A stretch of DNA of 64,000 nt from an uncultured Acetatifactor sp. (GCA_910577035.1 CAJTKW010000005.1:7277-71276), one strand, 5' to 3'; counted from the stretch's first letter, positions 41,301 to 50,050 are shown. The notes: generated from the letters alone by a model not told the origin. Numbers and translations are program-made.

Positions 41301-42918
41301 TTCTACGCCCGGGGTGTCCCTGATTTCCCCTCCGCCCCATCATGATATTTATTCCATCGAGGATCTGGCCCAGCTGATCTATGATTTGAAAAATGCCAAC
41401 AGAGATGCCAGAATCTCCGTGAAACTGGTGTCCGAAGCGGGTGTGGGTACTGTGGCGGCTGGCGTGGCCAAGGCGGGTGCCCAGGTGATTCTGGTATCCG
41501 GATATGACGGCGGTACCGGCGCCGCCCCTAAAAGCTCTATCCACAATGCGGGCCTGCCCTGGGAGCTGGGGCTGGCGGAGACTCATCAGACCCTGATTAT
41601 GAACGGCCTGCGGAACAAAGTGCGCATTGAGACTGACGGCAAGCTGATGAGCGGCCGGGATGTGGCCATTGCGGCCATTCTGGGGGCGGAGGAATTTGGA
41701 TTTGCCACGGCACCGCTGGTGACCATGGGATGCGTGATGATGCGGGTCTGCAATCTGGATACCTGCCCGGTGGGGATCGCCACCCAGAATCCGGAGCTGC
41801 GGAAGAACTTTAAAGGAAAGCCGGAGTATGTGGAGAATTTCATGCGCTTTATTGCACAGGAGCTTCGGGAGTACATGGCGGCCCTGGGAGTAAGGACCGT
41901 GGATGAGCTGGTAGGGCGCACGGACCTTCTGAAACGCCGTGAGGATCTGAGCGGCAGGCAGGCCCAGGTGGACCTGAGCCGGATCCTGGGGAATCCCTGC
42001 CGGAATACGAAAGCAAATTGTATATTCGATGAAAAGCAGGTATATGATTTTGAACTGGAAAAAACCCTGGATGAAAAAGTACTATTAAAGCATCTGGGCA
42101 AGGCCCTGGAGAGCGGACAGAAGAGAAGCATTGAAGTGGACGTGTCCAACACGGACAGAGCCTTCGGCACCATCCTGGGCAGCGAGATTACCAGGAAGCT
42201 TGGGGATACTGTGGAAGAAGATACATACCGGGTGTTATGTAACGGAACGGGCGGACAGTCTTTTGGAGCCTTCATTCCCAAAGGGCTTACCCTGGAGCTG
42301 GTGGGGGATTCCAACGACTATTTCGGAAAGGGGCTTTCCGGGGGAAAGCTGATCGTCTATCCTCCTGCAGGCAGTGTGTTTCAGGCTTCCGAAAATATCA
42401 TTATCGGCAATGTGGCCCTGTACGGTGCCACCAGTGGAAAGGCTTTTATAGCCGGTGTGGCAGGTGAGAGATTTTGCGTCCGCAATTCCGGCGCCAGCGC
42501 GGTGGTGGAGGGCGTGGGCGATCACGGCTGTGAATATATGACCGGCGGCCGGGTGGTGGTGCTGGGTTCTACCGGAAAGAATTTTGCCGCCGGTATGAGC
42601 GGCGGTATCGCCTATGTACTGGACGAGGGCAACGATCTTTACAGGCGTCTGAATAAGGAAATGGTATCCTCCAGTGAGATTACATCCAAATATGATATGC
42701 TGGAGCTGAAAGGCATGATTCAGGAGCACGTGGCGCTGACCAATTCCGAAAAGGGTAAGAGGATACTGGACCATTTCGAAGAGTACCTGCCGAAGTTCAA
42801 GAAGATCATTCCTCATGACTATGAGCGGGTCTTAAAGACCATTGTGCAGATGGAAGAGAAGGGCTTAAGCGCGGAGCAGGCGCAGATAGAGGCGTTTTAT
42901 GCAAATACCCGCAGGTAA
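38371..42918 (+). CDS. gltB: Glutamate synthase large subunit
   Basis: 1515 residues, full length. Converts glutamine plus 2-oxoglutarate to two glutamates with GltD. Order: type II glutamine amidotransferase domain, whose nucleophile is Cys23 in EHDNCGIGACV after removal of a 22-residue propeptide, then the central domain, the FMN-binding synthase barrel (KPGEGGHLPGGKV, SGYDGGTGAAPKSSI) and the C-terminal GXGXG beta-helix. The 3Fe-4S cluster cysteines are Cys1121, Cys1127 and Cys1132 in GCVMMRVCNLDTCPVG. It is the first gene of gltBD with a conspicuous control region upstream. A 700-codon open frame on the opposite strand is a shadow. Confidence 0.98.
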   Translation: MFDVKRDASKAPLYREEFEHDNCGIGACVNMKGEKSRETVENALKIVENLEHRAGKDAEGKTGDGVGILTQIPHRFFARVTKPLGIELGKEREYGVGMFFFPQEELRRNQAKKMFEIIVEKEGLEFLGWREVPTFPNVLGHKAVECMPHIMQGFVKKPADVKKGPDFDRRLYIARRLFEQSTGDTYVVSFSSRTIVYKGMFLVGQLRTFYADLQSEDYVSAIAMVHSRFSTNTNPSWERAHPNRLMVHNGEINTIRGNADKMLAREENMESEYLRGQMHKVLPAISKTGSDSAMLDNTLEFLVMSGMDLPLAVMIAIPEPWANDKAMSQAKKDFYQYYATMMEPWDGPASILFSDGDIMGAVLDRNGLRPSRYLITDDGMLILSSEVGVLDLDPAGIVVKERLRPGKMLLVDTVQGRVISDEELKEKYASRQPYGEWLDSNLVFLKDLVIPNQRVPEYTSEERQRMQKAFGYTYDELKTSILPMAKNGGEAIAAMGVDTPLPVLSKSCHPLFHYFKQLFAQVTNPPIDAIREEIVTSTTVYIGPEGNILQETPKNCNVLRVNNPILTNTDLLKIKNMKADGFRVEVVPITYYKNTSLERAIDRLFVEVDRAYRDGVNILILSDRGVDENHVPIPSLLAVSALNQYLVHTRKRTRVALILESGEPREVHHFATLLGYGACAINPYLAQDSIRELIDNHMLDKDYYAAVNDYNNAVLHGIVKIASKMGISTIQSYQGSQIFEAIGIDEGVISKYFSNTVCRVGGITLKDIEEQVDQLHSMAFDPLGLGSDLTLDSPGHHKMRSGGEEHLYNPATIHMLQESTRRGDYQMFRQYTAMVNDETKVRNLRGLMDFNYPKKGIALEAVEPVESIVTRFKTGAMSYGSISQEAHETMAIAMNRLRGKSNSGEGGEDLERLTAGADGQNRCSAIKQVASGRFGVTSRYLVSAKEIQIKMAQGAKPGEGGHLPGGKVYPWIAKTRHSTPGVSLISPPPHHDIYSIEDLAQLIYDLKNANRDARISVKLVSEAGVGTVAAGVAKAGAQVILVSGYDGGTGAAPKSSIHNAGLPWELGLAETHQTLIMNGLRNKVRIETDGKLMSGRDVAIAAILGAEEFGFATAPLVTMGCVMMRVCNLDTCPVGIATQNPELRKNFKGKPEYVENFMRFIAQELREYMAALGVRTVDELVGRTDLLKRREDLSGRQAQVDLSRILGNPCRNTKANCIFDEKQVYDFELEKTLDEKVLLKHLGKALESGQKRSIEVDVSNTDRAFGTILGSEITRKLGDTVEEDTYRVLCNGTGGQSFGAFIPKGLTLELVGDSNDYFGKGLSGGKLIVYPPAGSVFQASENIIIGNVALYGATSGKAFIAGVAGERFCVRNSGASAVVEGVGDHGCEYMTGGRVVVLGSTGKNFAAGMSGGIAYVLDEGNDLYRRLNKEMVSSSEITSKYDMLELKGMIQEHVALTNSEKGKRILDHFEEYLPKFKKIIPHDYERVLKTIVQMEEKGLSAEQAQIEAFYANTRR

Positions 42919-42954
42919 TTCGTGCTGTATACGGCGGAACAGGAGGAGATCAAA

Positions 42955-44448
42955 ATGGGAAAACCTACAGGTTTTATGGAATATAAGAGAGAAGTCAGCA
43001 GTGCCCAGGAGCCGAAGAAGCGTATCCGGCATTTCCGGGAGTTTCATGAACATTTGTCTAAGGAGGAGCAGCAGCTTCAGGGAGCCAGGTGTATGGAATG
43101 CGGTGTGCCTTTCTGCCAGGCGGGTATGCTGATCTGCGGCATGGCCAGCGGCTGCCCCCTGCATAATCTGATTCCGGAGTGGAATGACCTGGTATATACC
43201 GGTAACTGGAAGCAGGCATATAACCGTTTGAAGAAGACAAACAACTTTCCGGAATTTACCTCCAGAGTATGCCCTGCCCTCTGTGAAGCCGCATGCACCT
43301 GTGGATTAAACGGGGATCCGGTGGCAGCCAGGGAGAATGAGTATGCCATTATTGAAAATGCCTACAGGGAAGGCTATGCTGCGCCAAACCCTCCCAGGGT
43401 GCGTACAGGCAAGACCATTGCCATTGTAGGCAGCGGGCCTTCCGGACTGGCGGCAGCGGACCAGCTGAATAAAAGGGGACATTCCGTCACGGTCTTTGAA
43501 CGTTCTGACCGCATCGGCGGCCTGCTGATGTACGGTATTCCCAATATGAAGCTGGAGAAGGAGGTCGTGGAGAGAAAACGGAAGGTGATGGAGGAGGAAG
43601 GGGTTACCTTTGTCACCGGAGTGAATGTGGGAAAGGACATGAAGGCCGACAAGCTGCTGCGGGAGTTTGACAGGGTGATTCTGGCCTGCGGGGCTTCCAA
43701 TCCCAGAGACATCAAGGCACCGGGCAGAGATGCAAAGGGTATTTTCTTCGCCGTGGATTTCTTAAGGGCAAATACCAGGAGCCTGCTGGACTCCGGTTTT
43801 GAAGATAAACAATATGTGGATACAAAGGATAAGCACGTGGTTATTATCGGGGGCGGTGATACCGGAAATGACTGTGTGGGCACATCCGTCCGTCATGGCG
43901 CCAAAAGTGTGACCCAGATCGAGATGATGCCCAAAGCGCCTGACAGGCGGGCAGAGAATAATTCCTGGCCGGAATGGCCCAGGGTATGTAAGATCGATTA
44001 CGGCCAGGAGGAAGCCATTGCGGTATACGGGCGGGATCCCCGGATCTATGAGGCTACGGTGAAAGAATTTATCAAGGATAAGGACGGCTGCCTGAAGGGA
44101 GTGAAGACCGTGAAGCTTGCCTGGGAGAAGGATGCCGATTCCGGCCGGATGAAGATGCAGGAAATACCCGGCAGCGAGCAGGAGCTTCCGGCGGATATTG
44201 TCCTGATAGCAGCCGGGTTTCTGGGGGCTCAGAGCTATGTGGCGGAGGCCTTTGGGGTGGAGCTGGACGGGCGCACCAATGTGAAGACCGAACCGGGGGA
44301 CTACCGGACCAGCCGGGACAATGTATTTGTTACAGGGGATATGCACAGAGGCCAGTCCCTGGTGGTCTGGGCCATCAGGGAGGGCAGGGAGGCAGCCCGG
44401 GCGGTGGACGAGAGCCTGATGGGGTATTCTAACCTGGTGGTACAATAA
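42955..44448 (+). CDS. gltD: Glutamate synthase small subunit
   Basis: 497 residues. Supplies electrons from NAD(P)H to GltB. The N-terminal 4Fe-4S motifs are CMECGVPFCQAG and CGMASGCPLHN, followed by CPALCEAACTCG. The FAD-binding dinucleotide fold is AIVGSGPSGLAAADQL with the second block ERSDRIGGLLMYGIPNMKL. The NAD(P)H fold is VIIGGGDTGNDC, and the C-terminal FVTGDMHRGQSLVVWAI closes the FAD site. The start is ATG 42955 after AGGAGGAG; an upstream in-frame Met at 42922 lacks a site. The operon ends at a strong terminator at 44490-44537. Confidence 0.97.
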   Translation: MGKPTGFMEYKREVSSAQEPKKRIRHFREFHEHLSKEEQQLQGARCMECGVPFCQAGMLICGMASGCPLHNLIPEWNDLVYTGNWKQAYNRLKKTNNFPEFTSRVCPALCEAACTCGLNGDPVAARENEYAIIENAYREGYAAPNPPRVRTGKTIAIVGSGPSGLAAADQLNKRGHSVTVFERSDRIGGLLMYGIPNMKLEKEVVERKRKVMEEEGVTFVTGVNVGKDMKADKLLREFDRVILACGASNPRDIKAPGRDAKGIFFAVDFLRANTRSLLDSGFEDKQYVDTKDKHVVIIGGGDTGNDCVGTSVRHGAKSVTQIEMMPKAPDRRAENNSWPEWPRVCKIDYGQEEAIAVYGRDPRIYEATVKEFIKDKDGCLKGVKTVKLAWEKDADSGRMKMQEIPGSEQELPADIVLIAAGFLGAQSYVAEAFGVELDGRTNVKTEPGDYRTSRDNVFVTGDMHRGQSLVVWAIREGREAARAVDESLMGYSNLVVQ

Positions 44449-44489
44449 TGAGCGCTGCAGGGACAGGGATTTTGTAACAGGAATCATCA

Positions 44490-44537
44490 AAATAGATATT
44501 TTATGATACAACCGGCGCATAAAATATCTATTTTTTT
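44490..44537 (+). terminator. Terminator of gltBD
   Basis: AAATAGATATTTTATG and CATAAAATATCTATTT form a 16-bp stem around a 12-base loop and end in seven T. Confidence 0.92.
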
Positions 44538-44548
44538 GAAATAGTATG

Positions 44549-44577
44549 TTGCATTATATAATAGTATGTGATATGAT
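44549..44577 (+). promoter_or_regulatory. Promoter of the padR operon with repeated ATAGTATGT
   Basis: TTGCAT, 17 bp, TATGAT. The nonamer ATAGTATGT occurs twice (44541-44549 and 44561-44569), 20 bp apart, framing the -35 and spacer. This could be the PadR autoregulatory operator. Confidence 0.65.
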
Positions 44578-44722
44578 GAACTTACCAAGAAACAATATTA
44601 TAAAATGAAAGAGGAAAGAAGGAAGAAAAAGCAGAAGCAAAAAGTCCAAAGACAAAACAAGAAAACGGAACAGAACATGAAAACCGAACAGAACAAGAGA
44701 AATAATAGGAAGGAGAAGCAGA

Positions 44723-45031
44723 ATGAACACACAGTTCAAAAAAGGAGCACTGGAGCTCTGTGTGCTGTCTCAGCTCACCAGGGGAGACAAGTACGGCTAC
44801 GAGCTGACGGAGCGTATCTCGGTGGAGATGTCCATCGCCGGGGGCACGCTTTACCCGATCCTGCGGAAGCTGAAGGAGGAAGAGAGGGTCACTACCTATC
44901 TGGTGGAATCGGAGTCGGGACCGGCCAGAAAATACTATCGTCTGACGGATACAGGGAGACAATATCAGAGGCAGCTGCAGCAGGAGTGGGAAGAGTTTAC
45001 CAAAGCAGTGAATGAGCTGATCTGGAATTGA
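44723..45031 (+). CDS. PadR-family transcriptional regulator
   Basis: 102 residues, the compact PadR form (winged helix plus one dimerisation helix). KKGALELCVLSQLTRGDKYG, IAGGTLYPILRKLKEEE and ESGPARKYYRLTDTGR are diagnostic. GGAAGGAGAAGCAG precedes the ATG at 44723. It lies 21 bp upstream of the HAAS/DUF4097 gene; this pairing is common in Firmicutes, where the two are co-regulated and often linked to envelope stress. A longer overlapping frame at 44605 is not used. Confidence 0.95.
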   Translation: MNTQFKKGALELCVLSQLTRGDKYGYELTERISVEMSIAGGTLYPILRKLKEEERVTTYLVESESGPARKYYRLTDTGRQYQRQLQQEWEEFTKAVNELIWN

Positions 45032-45052
45032 TGCGGAGAAAAGGAGGAAGCA

Positions 45053-46291
45053 ATGACGAAATCAGAGTATATGGAAGCCTTGCAGAATAAGCTGGAATGC
45101 TTTAACAGGGAGCTGCAGCAGGAGATTGTGGAGGACTATGAGCAGCATTTCGCGGAGGGGATTGCGGCAGGCAAGTCAGAGGAAGAGATTATGACGGAGC
45201 TGGGCAGTATTGAGGATATGATCCGGGAACTCCCCGAGGAGGATATTGTACAGGACAATGGGGATGCCCAGGCACAGGAGAGGACGGAGAAGACCATGCC
45301 GGAACCCGGCAGGCAGAGTTACACCTACACGGGAGAATATAAGACGGTGGTGATCGACGGCGGAATTGCCGATGTCCGTCTGAAGCAGTCCGACGACGGC
45401 CAGATCCATACGGAATACAGTAACAGCGACCCGGAATACTGTTATTATCAGTATGAGGAAAACGGTATCTTCTATGTGGGGGTAAAGAAGGATCAAAACA
45501 GTGCCAGGGCGGCAAAGAGGGCGGTCAAGTTTATGCTCTTCGGGAAAACGGTGAAGGTGGATCTTGACGGCTCCTTTGAAAAGAATTTCGAAAAGAACTT
45601 TTGGAATGTCTGGAACGGCGGCGGCAGCAAAGATTCTGAACTGGAAGTGAGAATCCCGTCGGGAATCTCCCGGGTGGAGGTGAAGACCCGCAGTGCCAAT
45701 ATTGAGGCGGCGGATGTGACGCCGGAGGAGCTGGATATACGCACTACCAGCGGCGACATGGCAATCCGCCATGTGACCGTTGACAGGCTGAGCCTGAATT
45801 CCACCAGCGGCGACATCTCGGCAGAGCAGGTTTACAGCGGCAGTATGGATGTGCATGTGACCAGCGGGGACATGGCATTGGATCATGCGGAGACGGGAAC
45901 CTTCCGTTTTCAGGGTGCCAGCGGGGATATTTCGGGGAACCGTGTGCGGGGGAACAGCGTGAACATTGGTACGGGAAGCGGCGATGTGGAGTTTGACGGT
46001 GTCTTTGAGCGGTATAATATCGGCACGGGAAGCGGCGATGTGGACATCAGGGTAAAGGCCGGAGCAAAAGAAGTCCGGGTCGGCACGGGAAGCGGCGACG
46101 TGGAGCTGGATGTGACAGAGGTGGAGAGTGCGGAAGTAACCGTGAGTACGGGAAGCGGGGAAGCGGTTATTTACGGCGCCGACGGGGCGAGACATCATAT
46201 TACCATGGGCAGCAGCACCGTGGGCAGCGGAGACTGTAAGGTGCGGGTGAGTACGGGAAGCGGGGATGCAGAGATCCGACTCCGGGGCTGA
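45053..46291 (+). CDS. HAAS-domain plus DUF4097 beta-strand-repeat protein
   Basis: 412 residues. Residues 1-65 (KSEYMEALQNKLECFNREL, DYEQHFAEGIAAGKSEEE, MTELGSIEDMIREL) form the helical HAAS/DUF1700-type domain often found beside PadR. Residues from about 195 onward are a repetitive right-handed beta structure of the DUF4097 type, with many copies of TTSGDM/STSGDI/GTGSGDV (about ten). There is no signal peptide or clear membrane helix, so a cytoplasmic location is likely despite the adhesin-like label sometimes used for DUF4097. AAAGGAGGAAGC precedes the start. Confidence 0.88.
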   Translation: MTKSEYMEALQNKLECFNRELQQEIVEDYEQHFAEGIAAGKSEEEIMTELGSIEDMIRELPEEDIVQDNGDAQAQERTEKTMPEPGRQSYTYTGEYKTVVIDGGIADVRLKQSDDGQIHTEYSNSDPEYCYYQYEENGIFYVGVKKDQNSARAAKRAVKFMLFGKTVKVDLDGSFEKNFEKNFWNVWNGGGSKDSELEVRIPSGISRVEVKTRSANIEAADVTPEELDIRTTSGDMAIRHVTVDRLSLNSTSGDISAEQVYSGSMDVHVTSGDMALDHAETGTFRFQGASGDISGNRVRGNSVNIGTGSGDVEFDGVFERYNIGTGSGDVDIRVKAGAKEVRVGTGSGDVELDVTEVESAEVTVSTGSGEAVIYGADGARHHITMGSSTVGSGDCKVRVSTGSGDAEIRLRG

Positions 46292-46299
46292 AGATGACT

Positions 46300-47280
46300 T
46301 TACGGTTTTTGGGGGAATTGCACGGTGACGTGCAGTTCCCCTTCTTTGCAGGCAGCATTGATGGAGCCGCCCATGCGCTCGGTGAGCAGTTTGGCGATGG
46401 ACAGTCCCAGGCCGGTGGAGCCGCTGACGGACTCAACCGTATAGAAACGGTCAAAGAGCTTTTCCACAATGACAGGGGTAAGTGCGGCGGCATGGTTTGC
46501 AAAGATAACGGTGCCTTCCTCTGTCAAAGTAACCCTGAGATCTCCGTCACTGTATTTTACGGCATTGCTTAGAATATTGGTGAAGATCCGGGACAGGGAG
46601 GAGGAATCCAGAGTCCGTAGGACCGGCCGGGAGGGCATGGAAATAACGGGTGTAATTTCACGCTGTTCCAGGCTGCTCCAGTATGCCATCAGACAATCCT
46701 CCAGAGCCCGGTTCAGGGACAGTCTTTCAGGGTGTTCCTCCCGGGCGGACAGAATGATGGAATAGCGGAACAATTCCTCTGTCAGCTGTTTCATGGTATG
46801 CAGCCGGTTCTGCAGGATGGCAAGATAGCGGGCGGGCTTTTCCCCGGCGGAGGCCGGAAACGGAGCCCCGTTCTCCGGCTCCCCGTGGTTTGCCAGTTCT
46901 TTCTGCAGAAGCTCCAGATAGCCGGTCATGGCAGTGAGGGGTGTCCGCAGGTCATGGGAAATATTGGTGATTGCTTCCTTTAATTCCCGGTCACCGTTTT
47001 CAAATCGGAGCTGCCTGCTCCGCAGCCGGGACAGCTGCCTGTTCAGCTGTGCGGCCAGCCGGCGGATATGACGGTCCCGGGAGGAGATTGTCACCAGGGC
47101 GTTCGTGTGAACGCCCTGGAGGTCGGTAGGGGTATCCGTAGTATTGCCAAGGGTATCCGCAGTACCGAGGATGTGGGACAATTCTTCACAGATCTCCCCG
47201 ATGCTCTTTTGGAGCAGGAGGAGGCGGCCGGCCAGGAATATGGAAAAGAAGAATAAAACGGTGCATATAAAGTATATCAT
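46300..47280 (-). CDS. Sensor histidine kinase
   Basis: 326 residues. One N-terminal membrane helix (YFICTVLFFFSIFLAGRLLL) with almost no extracellular part, then a coiled region, HisKA with phospho-acceptor His109 in TNISHDLRTPLTAMTGYLE, and HATPase_c (RIFTNILSNAVKYSDGDL, SGSTGLGLSIAKLLTERMGG). Intramembrane-sensing kinases of this form commonly pair with an ABC transporter that detects antimicrobial peptides. It is the last gene of the minus-strand cluster of response regulator, ABC ATPase, permease and kinase. Confidence 0.93.
   Translation of the reverse strand: MIYFICTVLFFFSIFLAGRLLLLQKSIGEICEELSHILGTADTLGNTTDTPTDLQGVHTNALVTISSRDRHIRRLAAQLNRQLSRLRSRQLRFENGDRELKEAITNISHDLRTPLTAMTGYLELLQKELANHGEPENGAPFPASAGEKPARYLAILQNRLHTMKQLTEELFRYSIILSAREEHPERLSLNRALEDCLMAYWSSLEQREITPVISMPSRPVLRTLDSSSLSRIFTNILSNAVKYSDGDLRVTLTEEGTVIFANHAAALTPVIVEKLFDRFYTVESVSGSTGLGLSIAKLLTERMGGSINAACKEGELHVTVQFPQKP
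46312..46347 (+). terminator. Terminator of the padR operon, inside the kinase gene 3' end
   Basis: GGGGAATTGCAC (46312-46323) pairs with GTGCAGTTCCCC (46330-46341), one G-U, followed by TTCTTT. The hairpin is formed by codons at the end of the convergent histidine kinase gene. Confidence 0.6.
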
Positions 47281-47340
47281 AATTTAATACTCCCTTAACC
47301 CGCCTGTTTCCGTCACCATTCAGTGATGCCGGACGGCATA

Positions 47341-48177
47341 CTATTTTAAATCTTTTCTTCGGAAGGCCAGGATACCGCCTGCCGTAGTGCCGGCAGTAAC
47401 AAAGAGAGCCAGGAGGCATGACTGCAGGGGATGCTGGAGGGCTCCTTCCTGGTTCAGCTGCATACTGATCCCCAGTGGCAGGAGATCCCGCAGGAATTCA
47501 TGGATTTTACGAGACGCTCCCCGCAGATAGTGCGGGTTAGGAACGGGCTCCTGGGGAATTACGCTGCCGTCTATAGACATCTGGTACATTCCGGAGATCA
47601 TTTCCGGTGCGTCCAACCGATTTATGATGACAATGGTTAAGAAAAGCAGGGCAAAGAAACCCATGATGCAGACGACGGAGGAGACGGGCTTGCTGGTAAT
47701 CAGCATGGCAGGCAGGGTAAAAAGCCCTGACAGGGCGGCCGTCATCAGAATTCCGTAGCCGTAATTTACTGCCATGACTGCTGCCTGGCTTTGCGGCAGG
47801 CCAAACAGGGGAATTCCCACGACAAAGGTGATGAGGACAGCCGCAAGGCATACCAACAGGGAAGAGGCAAAGCAGATGACCAGGGAAGAAAGGTAGACAG
47901 CCGTTCTGCCATGACCGCATATCAGCTTGTTCCGCACGGTGCCGTCACTGTATTCCGTCCCCAAAAACAGGCTGGACCAAATGGCGGTGAATGCGCCGAT
48001 CAGCATATAAATGCCATACAGATAGGCATCAAGAGTAGTCTGAAAATAGCCCAGCTTCATATCGTGATAATTGGAGAACAGGGCACAGATAATGATTCCC
48101 GGCAGAAAGATGATGCCAATCCAGAAACATTTGTTTTTCCAAAGCCGGCTGAATCCTGCAGACAATAATTTATTCAT
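47341..48177 (-). CDS. ABC-2 type permease
   Basis: 278 residues with about six membrane segments (FWIGIIFLPGIIICALF, YLYGIYMLIGAFTAIWSSLF, LVICFASSLLVCLAAVLITF and others). FLGTEYSDGTVRNKLICGHGR is the cytoplasmic loop typical of lantibiotic-immunity or bacitracin-type export permeases. It overlaps the ATPase gene by 8 bp, so the two form one transporter. Substrate unknown; an antimicrobial peptide is likely from the gene context. Confidence 0.88.
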   Translation of the reverse strand: MNKLLSAGFSRLWKNKCFWIGIIFLPGIIICALFSNYHDMKLGYFQTTLDAYLYGIYMLIGAFTAIWSSLFLGTEYSDGTVRNKLICGHGRTAVYLSSLVICFASSLLVCLAAVLITFVVGIPLFGLPQSQAAVMAVNYGYGILMTAALSGLFTLPAMLITSKPVSSVVCIMGFFALLFLTIVIINRLDAPEMISGMYQMSIDGSVIPQEPVPNPHYLRGASRKIHEFLRDLLPLGISMQLNQEGALQHPLQSCLLALFVTAGTTAGGILAFRRKDLK

Positions 48178-49084
48178 GGTGAGCTCCTCCGATCAGATTC
48201 ATATAATAGTTTTCCAGGCCTTCTTCCCTTTCATGAAGGTTGGAAATGACACAGCCCTTTGCCGACAGGGCTTCCACCAGATCCGTGACGCCGATGGCGC
48301 TGTAGATCTCTGCCCGGTCATCTGATAACACGCGATATTCTAATTCCTTCTCATCCAGTACCATGCAGAGAGCCTGTATATTTGATACCGTGACACAAAG
48401 ACACTTGCGGCAGGCGGCTTCCAGATCCTGTGCACTGATTTCCCGCAGGATGGTGCCGTGGTCGATGAAACCGTAATGTGTGGCCAGACGGGCCAGTTCG
48501 TCCAGAATATGGCTGGAGATCAGGACGGTGATCCCTTTTTCCCGGTTCAGCTTTAGGATCAGCTCCCGCATTTCGATGATGCCTTCTGGGTCCAGGCCGT
48601 TGGCGGGCTCGTCCAGCACCAGAAAGTCCGGGTTTCCTGCCAGGGCAACGGTAATTCCCAGCCGCTGCCGCATCCCAAGGGAAAAGTTGCCGGCTTTCTT
48701 CTTTCCGGTGTTTCCCAGGCCCACCAACGTAAGCAGATCGGGGATGGCCTCAAAGGAGGGCAGTCCAAGAATGCGGTATTGTTCCTTGAGATTATCCTCC
48801 GCGGTCATATCCAGGTAGATGGAAGGGGTTTCTACTACGGCGCCCATGCGTTTGCGGCTTTTGACGATTTCCGTTGAGGTATCGGAAATACCATACAGGG
48901 TATATCCTCCCGAGGTGGGGAATTGCAGGCCGCAGATCAGGCGGATGAGAGTGGTCTTTCCTGCTCCGTTTTTCCCTACAAAGCCGTAAATTGCTCCTTC
49001 GGGGATGTGCATGTTGACATTGTTCAGTACGGTAAGGCTGCCATACTTTTTTTGCAGTGCCGTGGTTTTCAGTACATATTCCAT
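48170..49084 (-). CDS. ABC transporter ATP-binding protein (BcrA/lantibiotic-immunity type)
   Basis: 304 residues. Walker A is GFVGKNGAGKTTLIRL, the Q-loop region is MGAVVETPSIYLDMTAEDN, the signature is FSLGMRQRLGI, Walker B is LVLDEPANGLDPEG, and the H-loop is ISSHILDELA. The motif DEPANGLDPEGI is characteristic of bacitracin or lantibiotic export ATPases. The start is ATG 49084 with a GGAGG site; the longer open frame runs into the promoter region. The upstream gap holds an array of repeats likely bound by the response regulator. Confidence 0.93.
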   Translation of the reverse strand: MEYVLKTTALQKKYGSLTVLNNVNMHIPEGAIYGFVGKNGAGKTTLIRLICGLQFPTSGGYTLYGISDTSTEIVKSRKRMGAVVETPSIYLDMTAEDNLKEQYRILGLPSFEAIPDLLTLVGLGNTGKKKAGNFSLGMRQRLGITVALAGNPDFLVLDEPANGLDPEGIIEMRELILKLNREKGITVLISSHILDELARLATHYGFIDHGTILREISAQDLEAACRKCLCVTVSNIQALCMVLDEKELEYRVLSDDRAEIYSAIGVTDLVEALSAKGCVISNLHEREEGLENYYMNLIGGAHHE

Positions 49085-49147
49085 AAGAATCCTCCGTTTC
49101 CGGCAGTCTGTGATATAAGTGCAGACTGCACAAGTCCTATGTCCTTT

Positions 49148-49205
49148 AGTATAAAGCATAGAAGTAAAGAAAACGGTAAAGAAAAGGGTAAAGATTTCGT
49201 AAAGA
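49148..49205 (-). promoter_or_regulatory. Promoter and four-copy response-regulator site of the ABC genes
   Basis: On the minus strand TCTTTAC occurs four times (at plus-strand positions 49199-49205, 49188-49194, 49176-49182 and 49164-49170), with spacings of 11, 12 and 12 bp. This is one helical turn apart, as expected for tandem OmpR-type dimers. A -10 box TATACT (49148-49153) follows 10 bp downstream with no good -35 box, fitting an activated promoter. Confidence 0.75.
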
Positions 49206-49206
49206 T

Positions 49207-49905
49207 TTATCGGCCGGGGCATAGCCTGAAGCCAATCCCCCAGACGGATTCAACCGTTTCCCCGGCTCCGGCCTGTTTCAGTTTCTTGCGCAGATTGCTG
49301 ACGTGGATCTTCAGGGAGCTTTCCGTACAGTCGGGGGTGTCCGTGCTGATGTCTTCAAGAAGGGCGGATTTGGAGACCGGGCGCTCCGGATTCTGCATCA
49401 GCTTTTTTAAGATGGCATGCTCCGTCCTGGTCAGACGGACGGAGCCCCCGGGGGTTAGCAGTTCCCGTGTCCCGGTGTCCAGGGACAGGCCGCCAAAGGT
49501 CATGACAAAGCCGGCGGAAGCCTTGGAAGGAATGTTTACGTCTCCGGTATCCTCCTTACGGCGGCGCAGATGTACGGTGATGCGGGCCAGCAGTTTCTTC
49601 ATTTCAAAGGGTTTGGTGATGTAGTCCACAGCGCCTCCCAGAAGCATATCGACCTTATCATCGAGTCCCGCTCTGGCACTGAGAATAATAACGGGTGTAT
49701 TGATAATGCGTGGAAGAAGCTCCCGGCCGGACAGGCCGGGAAGCATCAGATCCAGCAATATCAGGCTGGGCTGCTGCTTTTCCAGCAGCAGAAGCGCCTC
49801 TGTGCCGGACCAGGCCCGCAGGACATGGTAGCCCTCCGCGGCCAGGCATTCCTCCAGCAGGCTTCCGATATAGTTATCATCCTCAATGACAAGAATTGTG
49901 TACAT
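49207..49905 (-). CDS. OmpR-family response regulator
   Basis: 232 residues. Receiver domain with IEDD near the N-terminus, phospho-acceptor Asp52 in LILLDLMLPGLSG, and the Lys in ITKPFEMKKLLARI. The C-terminal winged helix has VRLTRTEHAILKKLMQNPE and CTESSLKIHVSNLRKKL. It is separated from the ABC genes by 122 bp that contain the repeat array; its own promoter lies at 49944-49971. Its cognate kinase is probably the one at 46300-47280. Confidence 0.95.
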   Translation of the reverse strand: MYTILVIEDDNYIGSLLEECLAAEGYHVLRAWSGTEALLLLEKQQPSLILLDLMLPGLSGRELLPRIINTPVIILSARAGLDDKVDMLLGGAVDYITKPFEMKKLLARITVHLRRRKEDTGDVNIPSKASAGFVMTFGGLSLDTGTRELLTPGGSVRLTRTEHAILKKLMQNPERPVSKSALLEDISTDTPDCTESSLKIHVSNLRKKLKQAGAGETVESVWGIGFRLCPGR

Positions 49906-49943
49906 AGGATACTCCGTTCCGATACGAGTTTCATATCAAGCTT

Positions 49944-49971
49944 ATTATGTCACAAACTGCCTTTTTGTCAA
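49944..49971 (-). promoter_or_regulatory. Promoter of the response regulator gene
   Basis: Minus strand TTGACA, 16 bp, CATAAT, about 40 bp before the ATG at 49905. Confidence 0.75.
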
Positions 49972-50050
49972 TATCCGCTGACAGTTCAGTGCCCTGCATG
50001 AGCTGCTACAATATCTGGGGAGGCAGGGGGCACAGTTATATATTTTGGGA

